Source of the DNA: a virus
Strand: one strand, 5' to 3'
Virus record (IMG/VR): IMGVR_UViG_3300026382_000012
Location: 21,767 to 85,766 of that record
Length of the DNA stretch: 64,000 nucleotides
The position numbers and the translations under genes were made by a program. The notes under the pieces are model-generated. The model did no database searches. It had not been told where the DNA came from and was given only the letters and a program-made list of their open reading frames with translations. Positions 24,757 to 33,315 of the stretch are shown here, piece after piece. How positions within the stretch are numbered: position 1 is the first letter of the stretch; each line of letters opens with the position of its first letter.

Positions 24757-26050
24757 GCAAATTTTTAAAACAAAGAAATCGCTATATCATAAAGTTGAAA
24801 AAATTATGTGTTCATTTAACATAATTAAAAATGAAATGTATAATCTTGTTAATTATTATTATGATAAAACAGGTGATATTAAACCTTTTATAACTGGTAG
24901 AAATTTATATTACATAATTACTGGAAATAAAACACTACCATATCATGATCAAAACATACAACAAATATTAAACAATATACGAAATGCACAAATAATAAAT
25001 CAAAAAGTAAAAACTGATATTATTAATATTGCATGTGAAATAATTAGGCGCGAATTGAAATCTGTCGTAGGTAAATGGAAGAAAGGTCAAAAGGCTTCCT
25101 TGCCAAAACAAAAGAATTTTAATGATTTATTTACGTATTCATTAGAAATACCAAAACGAATGATTAAGGATTTAAGAAAAAGAAAGAGAAAACCTGAAAA
25201 TGCAATATTAATTACTATTCAAAAAGGCATTTATATTAAACTTAAAATTGATAAAAAATTTCCAAATATTAATTGCATAACAATTATCTGGAAAAGAGAT
25301 ATTGGTGTATACTTTAATATTATTTATGAAATAAATCAAGAAGATATTGCATTAAATAAAGATAATTGGATATCAATTGATTTAGGAATTAATAACTTCG
25401 CATCAATAGTTTCAAATCATATAGATTCTATTATTATCTCAGGCAAAAATTTGAAATCTTTTAATCAATGGTATAACAAATTATATGCTAAATTACAAAC
25501 AAAAGGTAATGATAAATTGAGAAGAATATTAACTGATTATCGTAAACGAAGAATTAAGATGTTTTATCATAATACTGCAAATAAGATTATAGATATCTGT
25601 TTGGATAATAATATAGGTAAAATTATAATAGGCAATCCAACTACATTGTTTCAGAAAAAATCTAAATATTCTAAGAAATCAAACCAAAATATTAGAATGG
25701 TAAATTTAGGAAAATTTATTAATATTTTAAGATATAAATGCGAACAATTTGGTATAGAATTTCATATTGTATCTGAAAATTATACATCTGTTTTGTCATC
25801 AATTACCGAAAATATCACAACATTTACATATGAATATCTAAAATCGATATATAGCAAACTCAAGAAAAATCGTATTAAAAGAGGTCTTTTTAAAGACCAT
25901 AAAATTAATAAAGTTTTTAATGCAGATTTAAATGGCGCATTAAATATAGCTAAACAAATAATAACAAATTTACATAAATTAATTCAAGAACAATTAGATA
26001 TATACATTGATAAAATTTCTAGGGCAAATAAATTAGTAATATATTTTTAA
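24734..26050 (+). CDS. tnpB: TnpB RNA-guided nuclease, element 2
   Basis: 438 aa. RuvC-I SIDLGINNF (Asp216), KSFNQWYNK, RRIKMFYHNTANK, and RuvC-III NADLNGALNI (Asp398). The canonical RuvC-II site is IIIGNP (Gly300). Glu348 before YTS is the conserved candidate replacement. Zinc-finger cysteines absent. It is the most divergent of the three TnpBs in this window, with a shorter N-terminal part. It ends shortly before the omega-RNA stem. Confidence 0.9.
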   Translation: MKKLRRVKQIFKTKKSLYHKVEKIMCSFNIIKNEMYNLVNYYYDKTGDIKPFITGRNLYYIITGNKTLPYHDQNIQQILNNIRNAQIINQKVKTDIINIACEIIRRELKSVVGKWKKGQKASLPKQKNFNDLFTYSLEIPKRMIKDLRKRKRKPENAILITIQKGIYIKLKIDKKFPNINCITIIWKRDIGVYFNIIYEINQEDIALNKDNWISIDLGINNFASIVSNHIDSIIISGKNLKSFNQWYNKLYAKLQTKGNDKLRRILTDYRKRRIKMFYHNTANKIIDICLDNNIGKIIIGNPTTLFQKKSKYSKKSNQNIRMVNLGKFINILRYKCEQFGIEFHIVSENYTSVLSSITENITTFTYEYLKSIYSKLKKNRIKRGLFKDHKINKVFNADLNGALNIAKQIITNLHKLIQEQLDIYIDKISRANKLVIYF

Positions 26051-26054
26051 CAAG

Positions 26055-26155
26055 TATTCCGTGAGTCCTTTAATAGGATAGCGGATAGTAATGCCTAGTA
26101 TTGGTTAATTATAACCAATACTAGAGACACCTAGTTAGGAATTAAAGAACTAGGT
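26055..26155 (+). ncRNA. Predicted TnpB omega-RNA scaffold, element 2
   Basis: Stem 26059-26084 (outer CCGT/GCGG, inner TCCT/AGGA), then ATAGTAATG. Next come a perfect hairpin 26095-26124 (CTAGTATTGGTT / AACCAATACTAG) and a terminal hairpin 26129-26155. The first stem and following strand match those of elements 1 and 3 in shape and partly in sequence. The predicted guide starts ACACTTATTGTTAATC. Confidence 0.6.
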
Positions 26156-26440
26156 ACACTTATTGTTAATCACAATGATCCTGATATATTAAAAATAGTT
26201 GAAGAAATAACTGAAAAGTACATAGAACCATACTTAATCAAACTTTTTAATTCAACAAATACAGAAAAATTTGGCTTTTTGGTTGATTCAAAGAATTATA
26301 TTGATTATTATTTTATCGCGCGCGGTAAAATATTTGATGATTTCTACCGCGCTATTTATGAATTATCAAATATCAAAAACATCTTAAATATTAAATTTGA
26401 GGAGTTTAAAAATTTTCTGAAATTAATCCCTTTAATCTAA
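26156..26440 (+). pseudogene. 3' remnant of an array-type gene
   Basis: The frame is open from the element 2 boundary to a TAA at 26438, about 94 codons, with no start or ribosome binding site. Its beginning TLIVNHNDPDILKIVEEI resembles YVIYTTNDPDILTFIIK in the 19725 protein. It is probably the C-terminal part of a gene split or partly deleted when element 2 inserted. After it, 26441-26497 holds only AT-rich sequence before the next gene. Confidence 0.55.
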
Positions 26441-26497
26441 AATTAATATATTGAATCAATTTTTCAATTGTAAAGCAACAAATTACGGGCATGGTGT

Positions 26498-27136
26498 ATG
26501 TTAAAGGAAGTAATCGCGGGCGATTTTATACTAGACGAAATAAATAAAAAAGAACTACAAAATCTAGAATTTAAGATAACACAAATTACAGCAATATACG
26601 ACATAAACAAATATCATATCAAATCTAACGACTGTAAATTTATTATTACAAAAATTGATTTAAATAGTATTAGACTATTTGTTCAGTCTGATGCTGACTA
26701 TAAAATGATAAATCGGTTATGGAATACAACTGCTGGAATTATTAAAAAGTATTTTTGGGATATCTGCAATGTAGAAAGTCTCAAGATAGAGTATTTATTA
26801 AATGGTGCGCGTATTGAACTTTCATTTAAAAGTAAACTTAAACTTACAATAGATAATGTATACGAGAAATGCGCTGAGCCTCAAATTGTATGTAATAATG
26901 ATGATGAATCAAAACAAATATGCAAAAAACTCCTTGATAAATTTCCACAAATCAATTTTATTATACAATCAGACAATGATGTATTTTACTTTTATTGGAA
27001 AAACGCCGGGTGGTTTTACATAGATAGAACTAGTTTATGCAATAATATAAGTGCTATATATTATAGCATGTTATCTGATATGCGCGCAGAAATTGTAGAA
27101 GAGGTAATAAACTATGCTTCAATCCTGCTATTATAG
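26498..27136 (+). CDS. Hypothetical array protein (212 aa), paralogue of 23624 protein
   Basis: Full-length relative of the truncated protein at 23624 (shared N-terminus and LWNTT block). The C-terminal part carries FYFYWKNAGWFYIDRTSLC, then EEVINYASILLL. The last 23 bases overlap the start of a remnant frame at 27114. Function unknown. Confidence 0.7.
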   Translation: MLKEVIAGDFILDEINKKELQNLEFKITQITAIYDINKYHIKSNDCKFIITKIDLNSIRLFVQSDADYKMINRLWNTTAGIIKKYFWDICNVESLKIEYLLNGARIELSFKSKLKLTIDNVYEKCAEPQIVCNNDDESKQICKKLLDKFPQINFIIQSDNDVFYFYWKNAGWFYIDRTSLCNNISAIYYSMLSDMRAEIVEEVINYASILLL

Positions 27137-27233
27137 TACTTATCAAAACCCACATATTGTCGCTAAGTATATAAATTTAAGATCAGATCCTACTACTTTT
27201 GTCAGCCATAATAATATGATCAAAATACCATCC
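27114..27233 (+). pseudogene. Possible 5' remnant of gene interrupted by element 3
   Basis: ATG 27114 opens a frame (MLQSCYYSTYQNPHIVAKYI...) that runs into the right end of element 3. The order PH-x-AK-Y loosely recalls the start of the 35714 protein (MFSAIVHKLPYFPHAKLYSC), whose paralogue resumes on the other side of element 3 at 29439. Weak similarity, so provisional. Confidence 0.35.
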
Positions 27234-27345
27234 ATCCTCCTAATCTCCTACTCAATAATAATCTAACATAATACTTTGAGTAGGATTTCGGAGGACAAAG
27301 TAACTACCGTCCCAGGCCCTATATCAGGTTCCTGGTTGCTTTTAA
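27234..27345 (-). ncRNA. Predicted TnpB omega-RNA scaffold, element 3
   Basis: On the minus strand, stem 27312-27335 (outer CCAGG/CCTGG) is followed by GACGGTAGTTAC. A terminal hairpin at 27234-27296 (GTCCTCC outer arm, ATCCTACTCAA / TTGAGTAGGAG inner arm, GGAGGAT end) is closely similar to that of element 1. The predicted guide starts GGATGGTATTTTGATC. It overlaps the end of tnpB. Confidence 0.65.
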
Positions 27346-28719
27346 TTCATTAACAATAAGTGAAATATTAGATTGTGTTAAAGTTGTTATATTAAACTTA
27401 ATTGGATTTGCTAATTTAATTAATTTTAGTTTATCAGAAAAATTTTTAAATGCGTTTTTATAAACGCATCTGATTATGTTAAATGCACCATTAATATCAG
27501 CATTCCATATTTTATTGATTTTAGGATCGAAATAAGAACCTCTGCCGTATTTACGATATATATGTTTTTCATATATTTTATTAGTAATTGCAGATTTAGC
27601 ACTAGTGTAATACTCTTCAACTATAGTTACTTTAATACCATATTTTTCACCTTTATATTTCAATTGATTTATTAAAACCGAAAATGGTATTGAATAAAAA
27701 TTCTGGTTATTTCTACTGCCAAGATTAATATTTTGTTTAGCAGAAGGCAAATCACCTATTATTATTTCATTTATTCCGTATTGTTTACATATTTGAATAA
27801 TTTTATTTGTAATCTGATGAAATACACTCTTAATTCTTCTATTTCTATATGCAAATAATTTGCGATACATATAAATTAAGTCTTTCTTTTTATCTTTATC
27901 AGTTTCCAAATCTATTTTACTTCGTAATTTGGCTAAATGTTTATTTGCCCACTGATTGAAAGATTTAATTTCATTACCGGAAATTATAAAACTTTTTAAA
28001 TTAGGATTATTACTTATTGCAGAAATCAAATTACTAATACCTAAATCTATACCTAATTTGTAATTTCCAGTAACATTTTCAAATTCTGATAAATCAACTT
28101 CATAATAAATATCCAAATAAATATCAGTTAAAGACATTCTAATACCAAATGTTTTTATATTATTTGGATCTATATACTTTAGTTTACTAAATTTGATATT
28201 AAAATGTAGATTTTTATCTTTTGTAGGTTTAATCAAATAAGTATTATCATCAATAAGTTTGAATTGCCTATGACAAAGTATATAATTTACATTGATTATT
28301 TTATCAAGCTTTTTAGGACGAGGTATACCAGGTTTATTTTCTATTTTACCATTTTTATACTTTTTAAGCAATGCAAAATAACTTTTATATTCTTTATCTA
28401 CTTGTTTATTGGTAGCTTGGAAAAAATCACTGCCATTATGTTTGTAAATATTTTGGATATTATTTATAATATTTATTAGTGATGAATCTAATTGAATTAA
28501 CTGATCGATTAACTCTTTATCTCTACAATTTGCAATCTTATCTCGTTGTTTTAAATCGAGATATTTAGATGTTAATTCAAAATATTTATTTATAAGTATG
28601 TAAAGTAAGTTTTTAAGATGTTGAAATCTTAATAAAGAAGAGCGGGCGATCTTTTTCTTATCACCCCGCAATCTAACAGATAAAACATACTTAACTTTCT
28701 TTTTCTTCAATTCCGACAT
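27319..28719 (-). CDS. tnpB: TnpB RNA-guided nuclease, element 3
   Basis: 466 aa. RuvC-I GIDLGISNL (Asp225), KSFNQWANK, YRNRRIKSVFHQITNK, INLGSRNNQNF, RuvC-III NADINGAFNI (Asp408). The canonical RuvC-II site is IIIGDL (Gly322); Glu369 before YYTS is the conserved candidate. No zinc-finger Cys pairs. Closest in the window to element 1's TnpB (shared SVRLRGDKKK / EIRIRGDRKK N-terminus). Confidence 0.9.
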   Translation of the reverse strand: MSELKKKKVKYVLSVRLRGDKKKIARSSLLRFQHLKNLLYILINKYFELTSKYLDLKQRDKIANCRDKELIDQLIQLDSSLINIINNIQNIYKHNGSDFFQATNKQVDKEYKSYFALLKKYKNGKIENKPGIPRPKKLDKIINVNYILCHRQFKLIDDNTYLIKPTKDKNLHFNIKFSKLKYIDPNNIKTFGIRMSLTDIYLDIYYEVDLSEFENVTGNYKLGIDLGISNLISAISNNPNLKSFIISGNEIKSFNQWANKHLAKLRSKIDLETDKDKKKDLIYMYRKLFAYRNRRIKSVFHQITNKIIQICKQYGINEIIIGDLPSAKQNINLGSRNNQNFYSIPFSVLINQLKYKGEKYGIKVTIVEEYYTSAKSAITNKIYEKHIYRKYGRGSYFDPKINKIWNADINGAFNIIRCVYKNAFKNFSDKLKLIKLANPIKFNITTLTQSNISLIVNELKATRNLI

Positions 28720-29329
28720 CTTTTAATACCTCATCTTTTAATTTTTTAATTTTTCTATAATTTCGTGTACCGTAAATCTTCATAGCATAAAGATGTATTA
28801 TACGTACTAATTCTTCTACAATATCTTGTACTCTGTCATATTTAATACTATCTTGATTTATAACTACCAATTCAATACCTAATATATCAAATAATGTTTT
28901 AAATAAATCAAAACCAATTCTAGCTAATCTGTCTTTATCAGCAATAACAATTCTTTTCGGTTTATAAATATAACATGTTTTTAGTAATTCTTTTAATCCT
29001 TTTCTATTAAAATTAACAGATGAACCAATATCTTTAATTATTTTAGATATTTGCCAACCATTAGCAATGCAATATTTTTCACAATATTCAATTTGATTTT
29101 CTAGATTATTCTTTTGTTTAGTTGTTGAAACTCTACAATAAATAATTGTATCGTAATTTTCTGATATATCTTTCTTTATTTTACCTAATTTATATAGTGT
29201 TTTTAAATGTTCATCTGTATATCTTCTTTTGCCACCAGGCGTACGCAATGGATTAAGAATATTATCATAACGACGCAAAGTTGAAATGCTTAGACCAGTT
29301 AATTTAGAAAATTCTTTTATATTATACAT
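28691..29329 (-). CDS. tnpA: IS607-type serine recombinase (TnpA), element 3
   Basis: 212 aa. MerR-like N-terminus (IKEFSKLTGLSISTLRRYD...RTPGGKRRYTDEHL), catalytic YCRVSTTKQ with Ser68, then GSSVNFNRKGLKELL and ADKDRLARIGFDLF. It is the intact version of the decayed recombinase in element 1, to which it aligns throughout. Ribosome binding site AGGAGG. Confidence 0.9.
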   Translation of the reverse strand: MYNIKEFSKLTGLSISTLRRYDNILNPLRTPGGKRRYTDEHLKTLYKLGKIKKDISENYDTIIYCRVSTTKQKNNLENQIEYCEKYCIANGWQISKIIKDIGSSVNFNRKGLKELLKTCYIYKPKRIVIADKDRLARIGFDLFKTLFDILGIELVVINQDSIKYDRVQDIVEELVRIIHLYAMKIYGTRNYRKIKKLKDEVLKDVGIEEKES

Positions 29330-29438
29330 TTATTACCTCCTATTTCACTATTCAAAATACTACTCATTATTATATCGTAATATAGATTATATAACTAATG
29401 AGTAGATTTAACACAATAAATACCATTATGAAAATTCA

Positions 29439-29927
29439 TTGCCGCTATTTATTGATCTATTAAATTTGCGCAGGGGTTTTGAGTATCAAACATTTGTAAA
29501 TAACCTAGAAATACTTATAACTTATAAAATAAACTTTAACGATATGGTTTTATATCTAGATGAAATTAATACATCAATTGATATTAATGGATCAACTCCG
29601 CGCAATATATTTTCGAATCTAGATTTTGAAAAGATAAAAATAAGTAAAAATATAACTTGGATTAGATACAACAATACAAACGAAAATATTGATAAAGATT
29701 TGATAATGAAGATACTAAATGCTATTAGAACATTAAGTAAATCTACTGTTTTTTACATACTAACATTTAATAACATGTTACTATTCAATGAAGATGCTCT
29801 CGATTATTATGAGATAAAAGAACATATTAATACGCCTAATTTTCTTAACTACATAGCAAGTAATATAAATGACATCCAGATATTTGATGAAGATTTAGTT
29901 AACTTTCTAAACGTGAAGAGGCTATGA
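29439..29927 (+). CDS. Array protein truncated at 5' end by element 3 (162 aa)
   Basis: Matches the C-terminal 60% of the 269-aa protein at 35714: DLLNLRRGFEY / DVLKIARGLSY, LDFEKIKISKNITWIRYN / LKFEKIETDKFSWIKYN, FLNYIASNINDIQIFDEDL / MFNYIASKIDHIEVFDDEL. An in-frame TGA at 29430 blocks any longer product, and ATG 29439 has no good ribosome binding site. So this is probably a non-functional or poorly expressed remnant. Confidence 0.65.
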   Translation: MPLFIDLLNLRRGFEYQTFVNNLEILITYKINFNDMVLYLDEINTSIDINGSTPRNIFSNLDFEKIKISKNITWIRYNNTNENIDKDLIMKILNAIRTLSKSTVFYILTFNNMLLFNEDALDYYEIKEHINTPNFLNYIASNINDIQIFDEDLVNFLNVKRL

Positions 29928-30631
29928 TGCATATTGAATCAATAAGCTTGGATAATGCAGATAAACTATTACTAATTGCCGAAAGTAAGAAATATCTACT
30001 TTCAGCAGAGATAATAGAAAAATTAAAAAAGATACGCAGAAAAATACATATTGATCTAAACATAATTGATAGAGATAAAAATAGTTCATATATGTATATT
30101 GAAAATAACAAAGAACTAATGGTTGTATATATGTTTAACGAAAATATCAAAGAAGAGTTATTTAACGAATTTGTGAATAAGAAACTTGATTTCGCTCTAT
30201 TATTATTTGATGAGGATGATAAATATTCTGACTTTTTTAAATTTATTAGTTCTATTAAGAATTATGTTAGAATTATTGATTTTATTGATTCTTATTCTGA
30301 TGGGTATAATGTTAATATTTATTTTGATAAATATATTCCTGTTGTGCTGTCTTCTAATAATTTAGAAAAATTTAGATTTTATCGAACCGCTCGCGGATTT
30401 TACTTTATAAAAGAACACCTTTCCGAATATGAAGAACTAGAAGAAATTTTTAAATCATTTAAATATACATATATCGTAATCGATAAAATAATTACGATAT
30501 ATGATAGAAATAACTTTATCATGTCCATAAATATCTTATCTGAAGATTTTTACGAAGTCAAATGCCTATTATATAATGATATGCTTGACCCTTCGGAAGT
30601 CGAAAATTATGTAAGGTTCGAAAATGTCTAG
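29924..30631 (+). CDS. Hypothetical array protein (235 aa)
   Basis: ATG overlaps the previous TGA stop (ATGATG context), a sign of coupled translation. Contains YTYIVIDKIITIYDRNNF, similar to the IDNILLIYND strand pair of the 32635 family. Ends by overlapping the next gene by 8 bases. No family recognised. Confidence 0.65.
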   Translation: MMHIESISLDNADKLLLIAESKKYLLSAEIIEKLKKIRRKIHIDLNIIDRDKNSSYMYIENNKELMVVYMFNENIKEELFNEFVNKKLDFALLLFDEDDKYSDFFKFISSIKNYVRIIDFIDSYSDGYNVNIYFDKYIPVVLSSNNLEKFRFYRTARGFYFIKEHLSEYEELEEIFKSFKYTYIVIDKIITIYDRNNFIMSINILSEDFYEVKCLLYNDMLDPSEVENYVRFENV

Positions 30632-31322
30632 TTCTAATAATTACTACCTCATTATAAACGAAAGCATTATGTACAATAAATTTACAGATACAATTATAAA
30701 AATAAATATAAACAGGCTTTTTAAACCAATACCTGCGTATAATGAATATAGAACATATATGAAAGTTTTTGAATTATCAGGAGATGAAAAATTATTTACG
30801 TTTGAAATCGATAACATTGCCATTTTGAAGATATATGTTAAAGAAAAAGATAATTTAGTTAATACCGTCAATAAATGGTTGAATAAAACTGAAATAAATA
30901 ATTTATTTGAAATGTTTTGTAATATAAAAACAAATGTTGAAGCGCATTATGATATTAACAATAATATTAAGACTATTAATATCAATAATCAGTTATATTT
31001 TGAACTTCCTTTTAATATAAAAATTAAGAAACTAGTCGAGCATTTACCAATATATGTCATCAACAAAAAGAATAATACCATTATAAGAAAAATACAGAAT
31101 TTATTCTACGAATTAAGTCGAAACTCGCGCCTAAGACACATCAATAATAATTTTATATTACTATGCTATAAAGATAAGATATATTATATTTGGGGCGATA
31201 CTATTATAGAATACACAGAACAAACCAAGCAAGATATAATATATGATGTTTTATATAAAATTTTGAATCTGAAAATAGAAAAGAATGCATTTATTAATCT
31301 TATGAAATTAACTAGATTCTAA
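30624..31322 (+). CDS. Hypothetical array protein (232 aa)
   Basis: Coupled to the preceding gene. Lys/Asn/Ile-rich with a late NNFILLCYKDKIYYIWGDTIIEY strand block that recalls other array members. Ends LMKLTRF. Function unknown. Confidence 0.65.
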   Translation: MSSSNNYYLIINESIMYNKFTDTIIKININRLFKPIPAYNEYRTYMKVFELSGDEKLFTFEIDNIAILKIYVKEKDNLVNTVNKWLNKTEINNLFEMFCNIKTNVEAHYDINNNIKTININNQLYFELPFNIKIKKLVEHLPIYVINKKNNTIIRKIQNLFYELSRNSRLRHINNNFILLCYKDKIYYIWGDTIIEYTEQTKQDIIYDVLYKILNLKIEKNAFINLMKLTRF

Positions 31323-31338
31323 CCTAACAAAAGAGGTT

Positions 31339-31923
31339 ATGATGTATACTTACCTAATAGCCACGCCATTGTATACGATAAATTACTATTCAGAAAATAA
31401 AAAGAAAGATCTAAAAGAAATCGAAGAAACATATTATAAACTAGTTAAAAAGAGTATCGAATTTTATAAGAAAATTTATAACACAAATAGTGATTTAAAA
31501 ATTGAAAATAGAAATGTGTCTTATCGTGAAAACTTTTGTTTAAATCTTAATGCATTATTAACATTAAGAAAATTAAACGGCGCGCGTATTGTAAGAGCTT
31601 TCTTTAGTACATCTTATACCTTATATGGAGTAAAAGTTAAATTATCAGATAAATATCTAGAAGAATTAATAAACGAAATCAGATACCTTATAAACATAAT
31701 AAATAAAACATACAAACAATACAGAAAAAATATTTCAATTTCACATGTTGATATTATATATGTTTTTAAAGCAGAAAATGAAATCTATAAAAAATTGAGG
31801 TTAGAATTACTAAATAACCGCGCAATATCAAAAGAGATAACCAACTTAAATATTTCTGATAGGCAAGCAGTAGAAATAGCAATAAAGGAGCTGTTTAATA
31901 AGGTTCTACTTACAAAACTTTAA
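31339..31923 (+). CDS. Hypothetical array protein (194 aa)
   Basis: Preceded by AGAGGTT ribosome binding site. Mainly helical and basic; contains LNGARIVRAFF, whose codons form a nine-base G/C run (31578-31586). Ends KVLLTKL. Not clearly paralogous to its neighbours. Confidence 0.65.
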   Translation: MMYTYLIATPLYTINYYSENKKKDLKEIEETYYKLVKKSIEFYKKIYNTNSDLKIENRNVSYRENFCLNLNALLTLRKLNGARIVRAFFSTSYTLYGVKVKLSDKYLEELINEIRYLINIINKTYKQYRKNISISHVDIIYVFKAENEIYKKLRLELLNNRAISKEITNLNISDRQAVEIAIKELFNKVLLTKL

Positions 31924-31944
31924 TACGGAAAAGAGAGGTATTAT

Positions 31945-32622
31945 ATGTTAAAATTTATTGAGAGTATATGGCTCTCAACAAAGTTATTCTTTAGCAAAGC
32001 AGATTGTTATTTTATCAATAACAAAAAAGGATATATTAAAGTTAAAACACGCCCGATACATTTTATATATAAAAATGAAAATTACAATTTTGCCATTATA
32101 CATATTCCATTTGAAGAAATAAAGATACTATATATCCCAGATAGAACTTTATTGCTAAATTTTAGTAACGAAACTGAGTTACATCATTGGATAAATACCG
32201 TTTTGCAATTAGTTGAAGATGAGATAATTTTGGAAGATCATTTTAATTCTTCTCTTACTATTGGGCATATAGAATATTGTAAAACTGCACCGATTGATGA
32301 GATATTAAGCAATTTTAAATTTGAAGAGCATGAACTTAATAAAACTGACAATACTATTAATATTGTCGCGCACCATAATGAAAACTTAGACGATATAATA
32401 ACATTTATAATTAATACTCTAAGAAACATATCAAATAGTATCTCAATTATTAATGATATATATGTAATAATTGGTTATGGCCAGATAACAATCAAATACG
32501 GTAAAAGAAAATTAACAAAATTGATAGAAAAGATTAAAGATACTGATATTTATATGTTGTTCATTAACGATATTAAGTTAATAGAATTAATTAAAAATCA
32601 TAATCTATTAAAGAAGTTATAG
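31945..32622 (+). CDS. Hypothetical array protein (225 aa)
   Basis: Ribosome binding site AGAGAGGT before ATG 31945. Contains IINDIYVIIGYGQITIKYG, related in pattern to the VIDNILLIYND strands of the next gene. Ends HNLLKKL, the same LLKKL ending as the 31-codon frame at 34144. Function unknown. Confidence 0.65.
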   Translation: MLKFIESIWLSTKLFFSKADCYFINNKKGYIKVKTRPIHFIYKNENYNFAIIHIPFEEIKILYIPDRTLLLNFSNETELHHWINTVLQLVEDEIILEDHFNSSLTIGHIEYCKTAPIDEILSNFKFEEHELNKTDNTINIVAHHNENLDDIITFIINTLRNISNSISIINDIYVIIGYGQITIKYGKRKLTKLIEKIKDTDIYMLFINDIKLIELIKNHNLLKKL

Positions 32623-32634
32623 AAAGAAACTGTA

Positions 32635-33315
32635 ATGTGGGAAGCAGAAACCTTTTATACATACACAGTAGCTTATAATATTAATAAAAATGTAAACATT
32701 AAAAAAGAACATTTAATTAAATTTATAGAATTAGTAGAATATTTTTCGGAAACTATAAACTTATATATAAGAGCATTCTATAAAACTCTAGTAACAGTAA
32801 AATACGATGGTTTAGTTATTAAACTGATATTCGATAAAAATATGACACAAAGAGAATATGATGAATTAATTGATAAATTAGATAAAATTACGCCTCAAGA
32901 ATTAAGAAATTTCTTTCACAATCAAATTACAAAAAATGTAGTTGAATACATAGAAATATTAGATTACGAATCAATCAAAATAGTATTTAAAAACTTAACT
33001 ACTTATATTTTAAGTATTGATGACATAAATAACTTTAAAGAGGGATATCGTCCGGAAAAATCCGTATTTTTGTTAAATAAGAGAAATCCGAATAATACTG
33101 AAATAATCAAAATAGTAGATAGGTTATCAAAATTATTTAATCATTATTTCTTAGTAATCGATAATATATTACTTATATATAACGATAGTTTAGATATATT
33201 AAAGATAATTACCCCTATTGACAAAATAAAAATTAATGATATAATTAGTCAGTTGACTTTTGAAAAGTTTACTCTAGAGGAACTGAATAATTATGAAAAA
33301 CTCCGTGCGCTTTAA
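32635..33315 (+). CDS. Array protein, first copy of duplicated pair (226 aa)
   Basis: Aligns end to end with the protein at 34252: FIELVEYFSETINLYIRAFY / FIELVEHFSGTINLYIRLFY, YNELIDKLDKIT-type block, and SKLFNHYFLVIDNILLIYN / SKLFNHYFLVIDNMLLIYN. By eye well over half the residues agree. Ends NNYEKLRAL and overlaps the next gene by 23 bases. Confidence 0.75.
   Translation: MWEAETFYTYTVAYNINKNVNIKKEHLIKFIELVEYFSETINLYIRAFYKTLVTVKYDGLVIKLIFDKNMTQREYDELIDKLDKITPQELRNFFHNQITKNVVEYIEILDYESIKIVFKNLTTYILSIDDINNFKEGYRPEKSVFLLNKRNPNNTEIIKIVDRLSKLFNHYFLVIDNILLIYNDSLDILKIITPIDKIKINDIISQLTFEKFTLEELNNYEKLRAL

Larger units (their letters stand above)
24085..26155 (+). mobile_element. IS607-type element 2 (complete)
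   Basis: Intact serine recombinase and tnpB overlapping by 23 bases, then an omega-RNA scaffold ending in a hairpin ACCTAGTT/AACTAGGT at 26129-26155. The left boundary is approximate. The right flank begins ACACTTATTGTTAATC and reads on as a fragment of an array-type gene. Both protein genes look functional. Confidence 0.8.
27234..29405 (-). mobile_element. IS607-type element 3 (complete)
   Basis: Minus-strand recombinase and tnpB, both intact and overlapping by 29 bases. The right end is at 27234, where the terminal hairpin arm GGAGGAT ends. On the recombinase side an inverted repeat (CTACTCATTA / TAATGAGTAG, 29360-29405) may mark the left-end structure. The element lies between the remnant at 27114 and a truncated array gene at 29439. 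Confidence 0.8.
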
